In this document: positions 45,389 through 55,072 of the stretch, one piece after another
Layout of the letters: the number at the start of each line of letters is the position of its first letter
Numbering within the stretch: position 1 is the stretch's first letter
DNA from: Actinomadura atramentaria DSM 43919
GTDB taxonomy: Bacteria > Actinomycetota > Actinomycetes > Streptosporangiales > Streptosporangiaceae
Assembly (NCBI RefSeq): GCF_000381885.1
Contig: NZ_KB907225.1
Location: forward strand, 62,001-126,000
Length of the DNA stretch: 64,000 nucleotides
Direction of reading: 5' to 3'
Position numbers and translations under genes: made by a program
The notes under the pieces: model-generated
What the model was told of the DNA's origin: nothing
Databases searched by the model: none
The model's input: only the letters and a program-made list of their open reading frames with translations

Positions 45389-46728
45389 GCGGTCTCCTCG
45401 GGGGTGCGGGCCGGGCCGAGGCCGAGGTGGTCGCGCAGGGTCGGCCCGGTGTAGTCGGCGCGGAAGACGCCCTTCTCCTGGAGCAGCGGGACGACGTGCT
45501 CGGCGAGGTCGTCCAGGCCGCCGGGGGTCAGGTGCGGGACGAAGACGAAGCCGTCGGCGGCGTCGGTCTGCACGAACTCGTCGATGCGGTCCGCGACGGT
45601 CCGCGCCGTGCCGACGAACGTCTGCCGCGACGTCGCCTCGATCGCCAGTTCGCGGATGCTGAGGCCGCGGTCCTCGGCCAGCTCGCGCCAGCGGCGGACG
45701 GTCTCGGAGCGGTCGCCGCGGAACTGGGCGCGGCCCTTGGAGACGCCGCCCGCCAGGTCGGGTTCGACGTCGGGCAGCGGGCCGTCCGGGTCGTAGCCGG
45801 ACAGGTCGCGGCCCCAGACGGCCTCCAGGAACGCGAGGGCGTTCTGCGGGGAGACCTGGGCGCGGCGGATCTCGGCGGCGCGCTCGGCGGCGTCCCGCTC
45901 GGAGTCGCCGAGGACGTAGGTGACGGCGGGCATGATCTTCAGATCGGCCGGGCGGCGGCCGTACTTGGCCAGGCGGCTCTTGACGTCCTTGTAGAACGCT
46001 CGGCCGTCCTCCAGCGTCGAGTGGCGGCTGAAGATGACGTCGGCGTCGCGGGCGGCGAACTCGCGGCCCTCGTCGGAGTCGCCCGCCTGGATGATGACGG
46101 GATGCCCCTGCGGGCCGCGCGGCGTCGTGAACCGGCCTTGGATGGCGAAATGTTGGCCTTCGTGGCGGAACGCTCCCGCGTCCTCGCGGACGAAGCGGCC
46201 CTCGGCCGGGTCCGCGACGAGGTCCGCCGCCGACCAGGAGTCCCACAGCTCGCGCGCGGTGTGCAGGAACTCGGCGGCGCGGGTGTAGCGGTCGGCCTCG
46301 TCCAGGAACCCGCCGCGCCGGAAGTTCTCGCCGGTGAACGCGTCGTAGCTGGTCACGACGTTCCACGCGGCGCGGCCCTCGCTGAGGTGGTCGAGCGTCG
46401 CGAGCCGCCGCGCGACCTCGTACGGCTCGTTGAACGTGGAGTTGACCGTCGCGGCGAGGCCGAGGCGGGTCGTGACGGCGGCGAGCGCGGCGAGGACGGT
46501 CAGCGACTCGGGCCGCCCGGCGACGTCGAGGTCGTGGATGCGGCCTTTCAGCTCGCGCAGGCGCAGGCCCTCGGCCAGGAAGAAGAAGTCGAACTTGGCG
46601 CGCTCGGCGGTGCGCGCGAGGTGGACGAACGACGCGAAGTCGATCTGGCTGCCGGAGCGGGGGTCGGACCAGACGGTCGTGTTGTTGACGCCGGGGAAGT
46701 GGGCCGCGAGATGGATCTGCTTGGGCAT
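45385..46728 (-). CDS. NtaA/SnaA/DszA-type flavin monooxygenase (first of three)
   Basis: 447 aa, full length for the family that oxidises nitrilotriacetate, dibenzothiophene sulfone and related C-N or C-S bonds with reduced FMN. Signatures: FFLAEGLR, TVNSTFNEPYEVARRLATLDH, GRAAWNVVTSYD, ENFRRGG, GHPVIIQAGDSDEGREFAA and DGFVFVPHLTPGGLDD. ATG 46728 is preceded by AGGAG. First gene of a three-gene operon with a strong promoter. Confidence 0.88.
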   Translation of the reverse strand: MPKQIHLAAHFPGVNNTTVWSDPRSGSQIDFASFVHLARTAERAKFDFFFLAEGLRLRELKGRIHDLDVAGRPESLTVLAALAAVTTRLGLAATVNSTFNEPYEVARRLATLDHLSEGRAAWNVVTSYDAFTGENFRRGGFLDEADRYTRAAEFLHTARELWDSWSAADLVADPAEGRFVREDAGAFRHEGQHFAIQGRFTTPRGPQGHPVIIQAGDSDEGREFAARDADVIFSRHSTLEDGRAFYKDVKSRLAKYGRRPADLKIMPAVTYVLGDSERDAAERAAEIRRAQVSPQNALAFLEAVWGRDLSGYDPDGPLPDVEPDLAGGVSKGRAQFRGDRSETVRRWRELAEDRGLSIRELAIEATSRQTFVGTARTVADRIDEFVQTDAADGFVFVPHLTPGGLDDLAEHVVPLLQEKGVFRADYTGPTLRDHLGLGPARTPEETA

Positions 46729-47040
46729 GGCGGGGAGTCTCCTTCGCTGCGCCGTCCCGGCTTCCGGTTGCGGACGCCCTTTACCTATCTACATAGTAGG
46801 AAAAGTAGGATTTCGCGTCAACGCTTAACCTAGTAATCCAGTAGGGATGGTTGACTAAGTCGCGCGCGGCGTGGTCTCCTGAGGGCGGCGCGTACTCGCG
46901 CGGCGGTGCCCGTCCCGGCGACGGCGGCGGGCGCGGACCGCCGCCGCGGACCCCCCTCCTCAGGGGAACGGCCGTCCGGCCCGCTCCGGGCCGGACGGCC
47001 CGTCCGCATTCTGTCGGCGGGCCGTCGTAGAGTCGCCCGC
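46729..47040. promoter_or_regulatory. Promoter region for the monooxygenase operon and YjbR gene
   Basis: 312 bp. Minus strand TTGACG (46821-46816), 17 bp, TACTAT (46798-46793) is a strong sigma-70 promoter for the monooxygenases. The palindrome CTACATAGTAG (46789-46799) covers the -10, a good operator place. Further on, a perfect 13-bp hairpin GGCCGTCCGGCCC (46970-46982) / GGGCCGGACGGCC (46988-47000) lies 40 bp before the YjbR gene, perhaps an attenuator. Confidence 0.7.
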
Positions 47041-47424
47041 ATGGACGAAGCCGCAGGCGGCGGGCTCAGCGACGAGGCCGCCGAAGAGATCGCGCAGCGC
47101 CTCCGGGAGATCTGCCTGGCGCTGCCGGAGGCCGTCGAGAAACCGTTCGGCGGCCACACCGCGCCGAGCTTCCGCGTGCGCGACAAGCTGTTCGCGATGA
47201 CGATGCGGGACGGCGCGGCCCTGACCGTCAAGGCCGGTCCCGGCGTCCAGCAGGCGCTGGTCGAGGGCGACCCGGAGCGCTTCTACGTCCCGCCCTACGT
47301 CGGCGCCAAGGGCTGGGTCGCCGCCCGTCTCGACGTCCCCCAGGACTGGGACGAACTGGCCGAACTCATCGAGGACAGCTACCGCCTCATCGCCCCGAAG
47401 CGGCTGGCCAAGCTGCTCGACTGA
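47041..47424 (+). CDS. MmcQ/YjbR family protein
   Basis: 127 aa. YjbR-type DNA-binding-like fold: LREICLALPEAVEKPFGGH, PSFRVRDKLFAMT, RFYVPPYVGAKGWVAARLD and SYRLIAPKRLAKLL. Structures resemble a double-wing motif; functions are unclear. Unpaired, with a strong terminator following. Confidence 0.82.
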   Translation: MDEAAGGGLSDEAAEEIAQRLREICLALPEAVEKPFGGHTAPSFRVRDKLFAMTMRDGAALTVKAGPGVQQALVEGDPERFYVPPYVGAKGWVAARLDVPQDWDELAELIEDSYRLIAPKRLAKLLD

Positions 47425-47425
47425 C

Positions 47426-47463
47426 GGACCGCCGCGCGCCCGGGCGGGCGCGCGACGCGGTCC
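47426..47463 (+). terminator. Terminator after YjbR gene
   Basis: GGACCGC plus CGCGCGCCCG (47426-47442) pairs with CGGGCGCGCG (47445-47454) and GCGGTCC (47457-47463), with a 2-base bulge and GG at the tip; 17 bp in all. Confidence 0.75.
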
Positions 47464-47621
47464 GAGCCTTGACGATCTTTGGTTCTCCACCTCGGTTGAT
47501 GGTCGCTGAGCTGGGCATTCACCCCTCGACCGCACCGATGGGACGGGCCGGCGTGTTTCGCCGCCGCGCGGTCGGTGAGACACCACCGCGTCCCCAGGGG
47601 AGTCCCGGAAGGAGATCGCTC

Positions 47622-47663
47622 ATGCCGTCGCCGTGCGCTGCGATCCGGGTGGCGGTCCGGTGA
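47622..47663 (+). CDS. 13-residue leader peptide before the formate operon
   Basis: MPSPCAAIRVAVR then TGA. The ATG has GGAAGGAG about 8 bases upstream, the best ribosome site in the area. Its stop overlaps the GTG of the cytochrome b gene (GTGA), so its translation is coupled to the operon. Short peptides with Cys and Arg act as attenuators before sulfur genes in actinobacteria; whether this one senses Cys or Arg supply is inference. No attenuator hairpin stands between the two genes because they overlap. Confidence 0.55.
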   Translation: MPSPCAAIRVAVR

Positions 47664-49267
47664 GCGGACGGGGCGCGCGGCTCGCGACCGGGACGGCCCG
47701 CGCGATCGACGACCGCCTCGGCGTGGCCGGTTTCGCGGCGCGCAACCTCCGCAAGGCGTTCCCGAAGCACTGGTCGTTCCTGCTGGGCGAGATCGCGCTG
47801 TACTCGTTCGTCGTCCTGCTGCTCACCGGCACGTTCCTCACGCTGTTCTTCCACCCGACGAACGACGAGATCGTCTACGACGGCTCGTACCGGGCGCTGA
47901 ACGGCATCACGATGAGCGAGGCGTACGCGTCCACGCTGCACATCACGTTCGACGTGCGCGGCGGCCTGCTGATGCGCCAGCTCCACCACTGGGCGGCGGT
48001 GCTGTTCGTCGCGGCGATCTGCGCGCACCTGCTGCGGATCTTCTTCACAGGCGCGTTCCGCAAGCCGCGCGAGATCAACTGGCTGATCGGCGTCACCCTT
48101 TTCACGCTGGCGCTCGCCGAGGGTTTCGCGGGTTACTCGCTGCCCGACGACCTGCTCTCCGGGACGGGCCTGCGCACGGCGGACGGCATCATGCTCGCCA
48201 TTCCCATCGTCGGCACGTACGTGAGTTTCTTCGTGTTCGGCGGCGAGTTCCCCGGCGAGCAGATCATCCCGCGCCTGTTCACGATGCACATCCTGCTCGT
48301 CCCCGCGCTGCTGCTCGGCCTGATCACCGCGCACCTGATGATCCTTTGGCACCAGACGCACACCCAGTTCCCGGCGAAGGGACGCGTCGAGGGCAAGGTC
48401 TCCGGCGAGCCGACCTACCCGCATTTCGCCGCGCAGAGCGCCGCTTATTTCCTCTACACGTTCGGGATTCTGGCGGTGCTCGCGACGGCGTTCCAGATCA
48501 ACCCGGTGTGGCTGTACGGGCCGTACGACACCGCGCAGGACTCCACGTCCGCGCAGCCCGACTGGTACGTCGGGTTCCTGGAGGGCGCACTGCGGATCAT
48601 GCCGCGCGTCAGCACGACCGTCGCGGGCCACACGATCTCGTGGAACGTGTTCCTGCCGACGATCGTGCTGCCCGGCGTCTTCCTGACGTGCGTCGCGCTG
48701 TACCCGTTCTTCGAGCGCTGGGCGACGGGCGACCGGCGCTACCACCACCTGCTGGACCGCCCGCGCAACGCCGCGACGCGGACGGCGATCGGGGCGGCCG
48801 TCATCGCCTGGTACGGGAACCTGTGGGCCGCGGGCGGCAACGACGTCCTCGCCGTGACGTTCGGCGCCCCGCTGGAGGCCACGACCTGGTTCTTCCGCGC
48901 CGGTTTCTTCGTGTTCCCGGCCGTCGCGTTCGCGGTGACGCGGCGGGCGTGCCTGAGCCTGCAGCGCCGCGACGTCCGCACCGCCGAGGAAGGCGTGGAG
49001 AGCGGGACGGTCTGGCTGAGCCCGCGCGGCGGCTACCTGGAGCACCACGACCCGGAAACACCCGAAGAGGCGGCGCTGACGCGCGTCCGCCAGCCGCGCG
49101 AGCTGGTCGCGCCGTACCCGGACCACCTGATCCCGCTGCCGACGCCGGGGCGGATCAAGGCGCAGCTCCGCACCCGCGCGAACCGGTTCTACCTCGACTA
49201 CGACGGCGAGGTCTCCGGCGGCGGGCAGGGCCGGTACGACGAGGACCGGGAGGACGGAAGGCCATGA
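47660..49267 (+). CDS. qcrB: Orphan cytochrome b (QcrB-like)
   Basis: 535 aa. Heme-bearing b subunit of bc1-type complexes: four His ligands in LHHWAAV, AHLLRIF, TMHILLVP and TAHLMIL, two b-hemes inferred. The Qo motif PDWYVGF (actinobacterial form of PEWY) is intact and a C-terminal extension of about 100 residues is soluble. Neither a Rieske protein (QcrA) nor cytochrome c (QcrC) gene is near, so it is not a normal bc1 set. It is translationally coupled to ctaD by ATGA. It may take electrons from formate dehydrogenase via menaquinol. Confidence 0.87.
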   Translation: MSGRGARLATGTARAIDDRLGVAGFAARNLRKAFPKHWSFLLGEIALYSFVVLLLTGTFLTLFFHPTNDEIVYDGSYRALNGITMSEAYASTLHITFDVRGGLLMRQLHHWAAVLFVAAICAHLLRIFFTGAFRKPREINWLIGVTLFTLALAEGFAGYSLPDDLLSGTGLRTADGIMLAIPIVGTYVSFFVFGGEFPGEQIIPRLFTMHILLVPALLLGLITAHLMILWHQTHTQFPAKGRVEGKVSGEPTYPHFAAQSAAYFLYTFGILAVLATAFQINPVWLYGPYDTAQDSTSAQPDWYVGFLEGALRIMPRVSTTVAGHTISWNVFLPTIVLPGVFLTCVALYPFFERWATGDRRYHHLLDRPRNAATRTAIGAAVIAWYGNLWAAGGNDVLAVTFGAPLEATTWFFRAGFFVFPAVAFAVTRRACLSLQRRDVRTAEEGVESGTVWLSPRGGYLEHHDPETPEEAALTRVRQPRELVAPYPDHLIPLPTPGRIKAQLRTRANRFYLDYDGEVSGGGQGRYDEDREDGRP

Positions 49268-50931
49268 CGGCGGTCGAGGAGAGCCCGGACACCAGCGCGC
49301 GGGAGGCCCTGAGCCGCCACCGCAAGGGCACCCGCTTCGAGCACGTCCTCGCCACGACCGACCACAAGGTCGTCGGCTACCTCTATCTCGGGACGTCGTT
49401 CACGATGTTCCTCATCGCCGGGGTCATGGCGATGTTCATGCGCGCGGAACTGCTGGAACCCGGCCTGCAGATCATGGGGAACAGCGTCTACAACCAGCTC
49501 TTCACCATGCACGGCACGATCATGCTGCTGCTTTTCGCGACGCCGCTGTTCTCGGGTTTCGCGAACGTTCTGGTGCCCTTGCAGATCGGCGCGCCCGACG
49601 TCGCGTTCCCGCGCCTGAACACGATCAGCTACTACCTGTACCTGTTCGGCGCGGTGATCGTCCTGCTCGGGTTCTTCACGCCGCGCGGTCCGGCGGCGTT
49701 CGGGTGGTTCGCCTACACGCCGCTGTCGGACGTCACCCGCTCCCCCGGCCAGGGCGGCGACCTGTGGGCGATGGGCCTGGTGATGTCGGGCGTCAGCACG
49801 ACGCTGACGGCCGTGAACATCACGACGACGATCATCGGGATGCGCGCGCCCGGCATGACGATGTTCCGGCTCCCGATCTTCGTCTGGAACGTGCTGCTCA
49901 CGAGCCTGATGGTGATGATCGCCTTCCCCGTCCTGACGGCGGCGCTGCTGGCGCTGGAAGGCGACCGCCGCCTCGGAATGCACATCTACGACGCCGACCA
50001 CGGCGGTGCGCTGATGTGGCAGCACCTCTTCTGGTTCTTCGGGCATCCCGAGGTCTACATCGTGGCGCTGCCGTTCTTCGGGATCGTCACCGAGATCTTC
50101 CCGGTGTTCGCCCGCAAACCGCTGTTCGGCTACATCGGGATGGTCCTGGCGACGATCTCGATCACCGGCCTGTCGATGACGGTGTGGGCGCACCACATGT
50201 TCGCGACGGGCCGCGTCGTGCTGCCGTTCTTCTCGTTCATGTCGTTCCTCATCGCGATCCCGACCGGCATCAAGTTCTTCAACTGGGTCGGGACGATGTG
50301 GCGCGGCCAGCTCACCTTCGAGCCGCCGATGCTGTTCGCGGTCGGGTTCCTGGTGACGTTCCTGTTCGGCGGGCTGACCGGCGTCATCCTGGCCTCTCCC
50401 CCGCTGGACTTCTCGGTCACCGACTCCTACTTCGTCGTCGCGCACTTCCACTACGTGCTGTTCGGGACGGTCGTGTTCGCGATGTTCGGCGGCTTCTACT
50501 TCTGGTGGCCGAAGATGACCGGCAAGAAGCTGCACAACGGCTGGGGCCGCGTTCACTTCTGGTCGCTGTTCGTGGGTTTCCACACCACGTTCCTCGTCCA
50601 GCACTGGCTCGGCGCGCAGGGGATGCCGCGCCGGTACGCGGACTACGCCGACCAGTTCACGACGCTGAACTTCGTCTCGTCCATCGGGTCGTTCGTCCTC
50701 GGCGCGTCCACGTTCGCGTTCCTGTGGAACGTCCTGCGGACGCACCGCCGCGCCGGGACGGTCGGCGTGGACGACCCGTGGGGCACGGGCGGCTCGCTGG
50801 AATGGGCGACGTCGTGCCCGCCGCCGCGCCACAACTTCACCGAGCTGCCGCGCATCCGCTCCATCCGCCCCGCCTTCGACCTGCACTGGCCGCAGGAGGC
50901 GGCGGAGCCCGCCGAGGAGAAAGGCCGCTGA
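49264..50931 (+). CDS. ctaD: Orphan cytochrome c oxidase subunit I
   Basis: 555 aa. Heme-copper oxidase core: heme ligand in FTMHGTIM, CuB ligands and the His-Tyr crosslink in FGHPEVYI, HHMFATG, and heme ligands in HFHYVLFG. Twelve transmembrane helices. Subunits II and III (ctaC, ctaE) are absent here. The ATG overlaps the cytochrome b stop (ATGA). Either it uses subunits encoded elsewhere or it forms a special oxidase with this cytochrome b. Confidence 0.9.
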   Translation: MTAVEESPDTSAREALSRHRKGTRFEHVLATTDHKVVGYLYLGTSFTMFLIAGVMAMFMRAELLEPGLQIMGNSVYNQLFTMHGTIMLLLFATPLFSGFANVLVPLQIGAPDVAFPRLNTISYYLYLFGAVIVLLGFFTPRGPAAFGWFAYTPLSDVTRSPGQGGDLWAMGLVMSGVSTTLTAVNITTTIIGMRAPGMTMFRLPIFVWNVLLTSLMVMIAFPVLTAALLALEGDRRLGMHIYDADHGGALMWQHLFWFFGHPEVYIVALPFFGIVTEIFPVFARKPLFGYIGMVLATISITGLSMTVWAHHMFATGRVVLPFFSFMSFLIAIPTGIKFFNWVGTMWRGQLTFEPPMLFAVGFLVTFLFGGLTGVILASPPLDFSVTDSYFVVAHFHYVLFGTVVFAMFGGFYFWWPKMTGKKLHNGWGRVHFWSLFVGFHTTFLVQHWLGAQGMPRRYADYADQFTTLNFVSSIGSFVLGASTFAFLWNVLRTHRRAGTVGVDDPWGTGGSLEWATSCPPPRHNFTELPRIRSIRPAFDLHWPQEAAEPAEEKGR

Positions 50932-50933
50932 CG

Positions 50934-53900
50934 ATGGGTGTCCGAACATGGATCGGCGAATGGCCGGTGTACCGGCAGTTCACCGGGGACGATCCGCTCG
51001 GCCGGGGGGCCGCGGCGATGTCGCGGAAGACGCGCGAACTCGAACCGCGCACCGAGACCGCCGACAAGGTCGTGAAATCCGTCTGCCCCTATTGCGCGGT
51101 CGGCTGCGCGCAGAACGTGTACGTCAAGGACGACGAGGTCGTGCAGATCGAGGGCGACCCCGATTCCCCGGTGAGCCGAGGCCGGCTGTGCCCGAAGGGC
51201 TCGGCGTCCCTCCAGCTCACGACCGGCAGCGCGCGCCGCCACGAGGTGCTCTACCGCCGCCCGTACGGCACCGAATGGGAGCGGCTGGACCTCGACACGG
51301 CGCTGGACATGGTCGTGGACCGCGTTCTTTCCGCGCGCCGCGGGGGCTGGCAGGACGAGGTCGACGGCATCCGCGTGAACCGGACGCTCGGCATCGCCAG
51401 CCTCGGCGGCGCCACCCTCGACAATGAAGAGAACTACCTCATCAAGAAGCTCTTCACCGCGCTCGGCATCGTGCAGGTGGAGAACCAGGCGCGGGTCTGC
51501 CATTCCTCGACGGTCGCGGGGCTCGGCACGTCGTTCGGGCGCGGCGGCGCGACGACGTTCATGCAGGACCTCCAGAACTCCGACTGCATCGTCATCGAGG
51601 GCTCGAATTTCGCGGAATGCCATCCGGTGGGCTTCCAGTGGGTGATGGAGGCGAAGGCGCGCGGCGCGAAGGTCATCCACGTCGATCCCCGGTTCACGCG
51701 GACGAGCGCGGTCGCCGATCTGCACGTCCCGATCCGGGCGGGCACCGACGTGGCCTTCCTCGGCGGAATCATCAACCACGTCCTGAGCACCGGTTCGGAT
51801 TTCCGCGAGTACGTCGTGGAGTACACCAACGCCTCGACGATCGTGGGCGAGGACTTCCGGGACACCGAGGATCTCGGCGGCGTCTTCTCCGGCCTGGACG
51901 AGGAGAACCGCCACTACGACCTCACGACGTGGCAGTACGAGGGCGGCCAGGTGCAGGCCGCGTCCGGAGAACGCGACGAGCTGTACCAGGAGCGCGTCAA
52001 GAAGGGCGGCCCCGCCGCCCCCGCCGGAACATCGGAATCGCACGGCTCCGGCGGCGCGGGCATCACCGGCGAGATCCGCCGCGACCCCACGCTGGAACAC
52101 CCGCGCTGCGTCTACCAGATCCTCAAACGGCACTACGCCCGCTACACCCCGGAAATGGTGGAGGAGACGTGCGGAATCCCGCGCGACACCTTCATGCAGG
52201 TGTGCCGGGCGCTCGTGGAGAACTCCGGCCGCGACCGCACGAGCAACTTCGTCTACGCGGTCGGCTGGACGCAGCACAGCAACGGCGCGCAGTACATCCG
52301 CGCGGCGTCGGTCCTGCAACTCCTGCTCGGCAACATCGGCCGTCCGGGCGGCGGAATCCAGGCGCTGCGGGGGCACGCCTCGATCCAGGGCTCCAGCGAC
52401 ATCCCGACGCTGTTCAACCTGCTGCCCGGCTACATTCCGATGCCGCACGCGCACGCGCACGAGGACCTGGACGCGTTCGTCGAGGCGACGAAGGCGGACC
52501 GCGGCTACTGGTCGAACATGCGCGCCTATCTCGTGAGCCTGCTGAAGGCGTACTTCGGCGAGAACGCCACCGCGGAGAACGACTACTGCTTCGGCCACCT
52601 CCCCCGGCTGACCGGTTCGCACAGCACGTACGAGACCGTCCTCGCGCAACTCGAAGGCACCTGCAAGGGCTACTTCCTGATGGGCGAGAACCCGGCGGTC
52701 GGGTCGGCGAACGGGCGGCTGCAGCGGCTCGGAATGGCGAACCTCGACTGGCTCGTCGTCCGGGACTTCTCGCTCATCGAGTCCGCGACGTGGTGGAAGG
52801 ACGGCCCCGAGATCGAAACGGGGGAACTCCGCACCGAGGACGTCAAGACCGAGGTGTTCTTCTTCCCCGCCGCCGCGCACACCGAGAAGGCGGGCTCGTT
52901 CACCAACACGAACCGGATGCTGCAGTGGCATTTCCAGGCCGTCGAGCCGCGCGGCGACGCGCGCAGCGACCTGTGGTTCATGTACCACCTGGGCAAGCGG
53001 CTGCGCGATCGCGTCGCGGACTCCGGCGACCCGCGCGACCAGGCGCTCCGCGACCTGACCTGGCACTACCCGACCGAGGGCACGATCGCCGAGCCGAACG
53101 CCGAGGCCGTCCTGGCGGAGATCAACGGCCACCACGTCGGCGGCCGCCCGCTGTCGGGCTACACCGAGCTGAAGGACGACGGCTCGACCGCGTGCGGCTG
53201 CTGGATCTACTGCGGCGTCTACGCGGACGGCGTCAACCAGGCCGCGCGCCGCAAGCCGTACACCGAGCAGGACTGGACGGCGCACGAGTGGGCGTGGGCG
53301 TGGCCGCTGAACCGCCGCGTCCTCTACAACCGCGCGTCCGCCGACCCGGACGGGAACCCGTGGAGCGACCGCAAGGCGCTCGTCTGGTGGGACGCCGACG
53401 CCGGGAAGTGGACGGGCCACGACGTGCCCGACTTCGTCCCGGACCGGCCGCCGTCCTACCGCCCGCCGGAGGGCGCGACGGGCGTGGCGGCCATCGCCGG
53501 GAACGATCCGTTCATCATGCAGGCGGACGGCAAGGGCTGGCTCTACACCCCGGCCGGACTCGTGGACGGCCCGATGCCCACGCACTACGAACCGCAGGAC
53601 TCGCCGATCGCGAATCCGCTGTACCCGGATCAGCAGCGCAGTCCCGTGCGGCAGCTCCTTCCGCACGAGGGCAACCGGTACCACCCGAGCGGCGGCGAGG
53701 CGGGCGCGGGCGTGTTCCCGTACGTCCTCACGACGTACCGGCTCACCGAGCACTTCACGGCGGGCGGGATGACCCGTTGGTCCCCGTATCTGGCGGAACT
53801 CCAGCCCGCGTTCTTCTGCGAGGTGTCGCCCGAGCTGGCCGCCGAGCGCGGCCTGACGCACAACGGCTGGGCGCACCTGGTCACGGCGCGCGGCGTCGTG

Positions 53901-54197
53901 GAGGCGAAGGTGCTGGTCACCGACCGGATCACGCCGCTGCGCATCGGCGGGCGGACCGTCCACCAGATCGGCGTCCCCTACCACTGGGGGCCGAACGGGT
54001 ACACGACGGGCGATTCGGCGAACGACCTGTCCTCGATGGCCCTCGACCCGAACGTCCACATCCAGGAGGTGAAGGCGTTGAGCGCCGACATCCGGCCGGG
54101 CCGCCGACCGCGCGGGCCCGCCGTCCCCCCGTTCCTCGCCGCCTACCGCGAGCGCGCGGGCATCACCGAGACGACCGGCACGGAGGTGCGCGGATGA
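50934..54197 (+). CDS. fdhA: Formate dehydrogenase alpha subunit (Cys-type, molybdenum/tungsten)
   Basis: 1087 aa. Oxidises formate to CO2 at a bis-molybdopterin site. N-terminal [4Fe-4S] Cys51, 54, 58 and 86 (CPYCAVGC, GRLCPKGS). The active-site residue is Cys189 in ARVCHSSTVAGLG, where E. coli FDH-N/H has selenocysteine; the codon is TGC. The C-terminal molydopterin dinucleotide-binding domain holds GGMTRWSPYLAEL. An insert with SESHGSGGAGITGE sits at about 370. No Tat signal is seen at the N-terminus, so the enzyme should face the cytoplasm. ATG 50934 is 2 bases after the ctaD stop, after AGGAG. Confidence 0.9.
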   Translation: MGVRTWIGEWPVYRQFTGDDPLGRGAAAMSRKTRELEPRTETADKVVKSVCPYCAVGCAQNVYVKDDEVVQIEGDPDSPVSRGRLCPKGSASLQLTTGSARRHEVLYRRPYGTEWERLDLDTALDMVVDRVLSARRGGWQDEVDGIRVNRTLGIASLGGATLDNEENYLIKKLFTALGIVQVENQARVCHSSTVAGLGTSFGRGGATTFMQDLQNSDCIVIEGSNFAECHPVGFQWVMEAKARGAKVIHVDPRFTRTSAVADLHVPIRAGTDVAFLGGIINHVLSTGSDFREYVVEYTNASTIVGEDFRDTEDLGGVFSGLDEENRHYDLTTWQYEGGQVQAASGERDELYQERVKKGGPAAPAGTSESHGSGGAGITGEIRRDPTLEHPRCVYQILKRHYARYTPEMVEETCGIPRDTFMQVCRALVENSGRDRTSNFVYAVGWTQHSNGAQYIRAASVLQLLLGNIGRPGGGIQALRGHASIQGSSDIPTLFNLLPGYIPMPHAHAHEDLDAFVEATKADRGYWSNMRAYLVSLLKAYFGENATAENDYCFGHLPRLTGSHSTYETVLAQLEGTCKGYFLMGENPAVGSANGRLQRLGMANLDWLVVRDFSLIESATWWKDGPEIETGELRTEDVKTEVFFFPAAAHTEKAGSFTNTNRMLQWHFQAVEPRGDARSDLWFMYHLGKRLRDRVADSGDPRDQALRDLTWHYPTEGTIAEPNAEAVLAEINGHHVGGRPLSGYTELKDDGSTACGCWIYCGVYADGVNQAARRKPYTEQDWTAHEWAWAWPLNRRVLYNRASADPDGNPWSDRKALVWWDADAGKWTGHDVPDFVPDRPPSYRPPEGATGVAAIAGNDPFIMQADGKGWLYTPAGLVDGPMPTHYEPQDSPIANPLYPDQQRSPVRQLLPHEGNRYHPSGGEAGAGVFPYVLTTYRLTEHFTAGGMTRWSPYLAELQPAFFCEVSPELAAERGLTHNGWAHLVTARGVVEAKVLVTDRITPLRIGGRTVHQIGVPYHWGPNGYTTGDSANDLSSMALDPNVHIQEVKALSADIRPGRRPRGPAVPPFLAAYRERAGITETTGTEVRG

Positions 54198-55072
54198 TGT
54201 CGCTGATCGGCCGGAACCTGCTGGCGGGCGCCGAACCCGACCCGGCCGGCGACGCGGGGCACCGCGACGCGCCGCCGCGCATGGGCTTCTTCACCGACAC
54301 GTCCGTGTGCATCGGGTGCAAGGCGTGCGAGGTGGCGTGCAAGGAGTGGAACGCCGTCCCGGAGGACGGCCTCGAGTTCACCGGCATGTCGTACGACAAC
54401 TCGCAGGGGCTCGGCGCCGACACCTGGCGGCACGTCGCGTTCATCGAGCAGCGCAAGTCCATCGGGAACGCCGAGGCGGGCGAGCGCGGCGACCTCCGCT
54501 GGCTCATGGCGTCGGACGTGTGCAAGCACTGCACGCACGCCGCGTGCCTGGACGTCTGCCCGACGGGCGCGCTGTTCCGCACCGAGTTCGGGACGGTCGT
54601 CGTGCAGGAGGACGTCTGCAACGGCTGCGGCTACTGCGTCCCCGCCTGCCCGTACGGCGTGATCGACCAGCGCAAGGAAGACGGCCGGGTGTGGAAATGC
54701 ACCCTGTGCTACGACCGGATCGGCGACGGCATGGAGCCCGCCTGCGCGAAGGCGTGCCCGACCGACTCGATCCAGTTCGGCCCGCTGGACGAGCTGCGCG
54801 AGCGCGCCGCCGCCCGCGTCGAGGAGCTGCACGGCATCGGCGTCGAGGACGCGCGCCTGTACGGCGAGGACCCGGCGGACGGCGTCGGCGGCGACGGCGC
54901 GTTCTTCCTGCTGCTCGACGAGCCCGAGGTGTACGGGCTGCCGCCGGACCCGGTCGTCACCACGCGCGACCTGCCGTCGATGTGGCGGCACGCGGGCGTC
55001 GCCGCGGCGGCGCTGCTCGGCGGCGTCGCGGCCGTCTTCGCGGTCCACGGCCGGAAGGGGGCGCGGCGGTGA
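54194..55072 (+). CDS. fdhB: Formate dehydrogenase iron-sulfur beta subunit
   Basis: 292 aa. Four [4Fe-4S] clusters: CIGCKACEVAC, CKHCTHAACLDVC, CNGCGYCVPAC and CTLCYDRIG with CAKAC. It carries electrons from the alpha subunit to the membrane. A C-terminal helix (VAAAALLGGVAAVFAV) anchors it, as in FDH-N. ATG 54194 overlaps the alpha stop (ATGA) and follows GGAGG. Confidence 0.92.
   Translation: MMSLIGRNLLAGAEPDPAGDAGHRDAPPRMGFFTDTSVCIGCKACEVACKEWNAVPEDGLEFTGMSYDNSQGLGADTWRHVAFIEQRKSIGNAEAGERGDLRWLMASDVCKHCTHAACLDVCPTGALFRTEFGTVVVQEDVCNGCGYCVPACPYGVIDQRKEDGRVWKCTLCYDRIGDGMEPACAKACPTDSIQFGPLDELRERAAARVEELHGIGVEDARLYGEDPADGVGGDGAFFLLLDEPEVYGLPPDPVVTTRDLPSMWRHAGVAAAALLGGVAAVFAVHGRKGARR

Noticed and set aside
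47469..47663. A 64-residue protein before the cytochrome b gene
   Set aside because: Only its last 13 codons follow a ribosome site; the upstream part is not protein-like.
51490..51510. Selenocysteine in formate dehydrogenase
   Set aside because: The codon at residue 189 is TGC, Cys.
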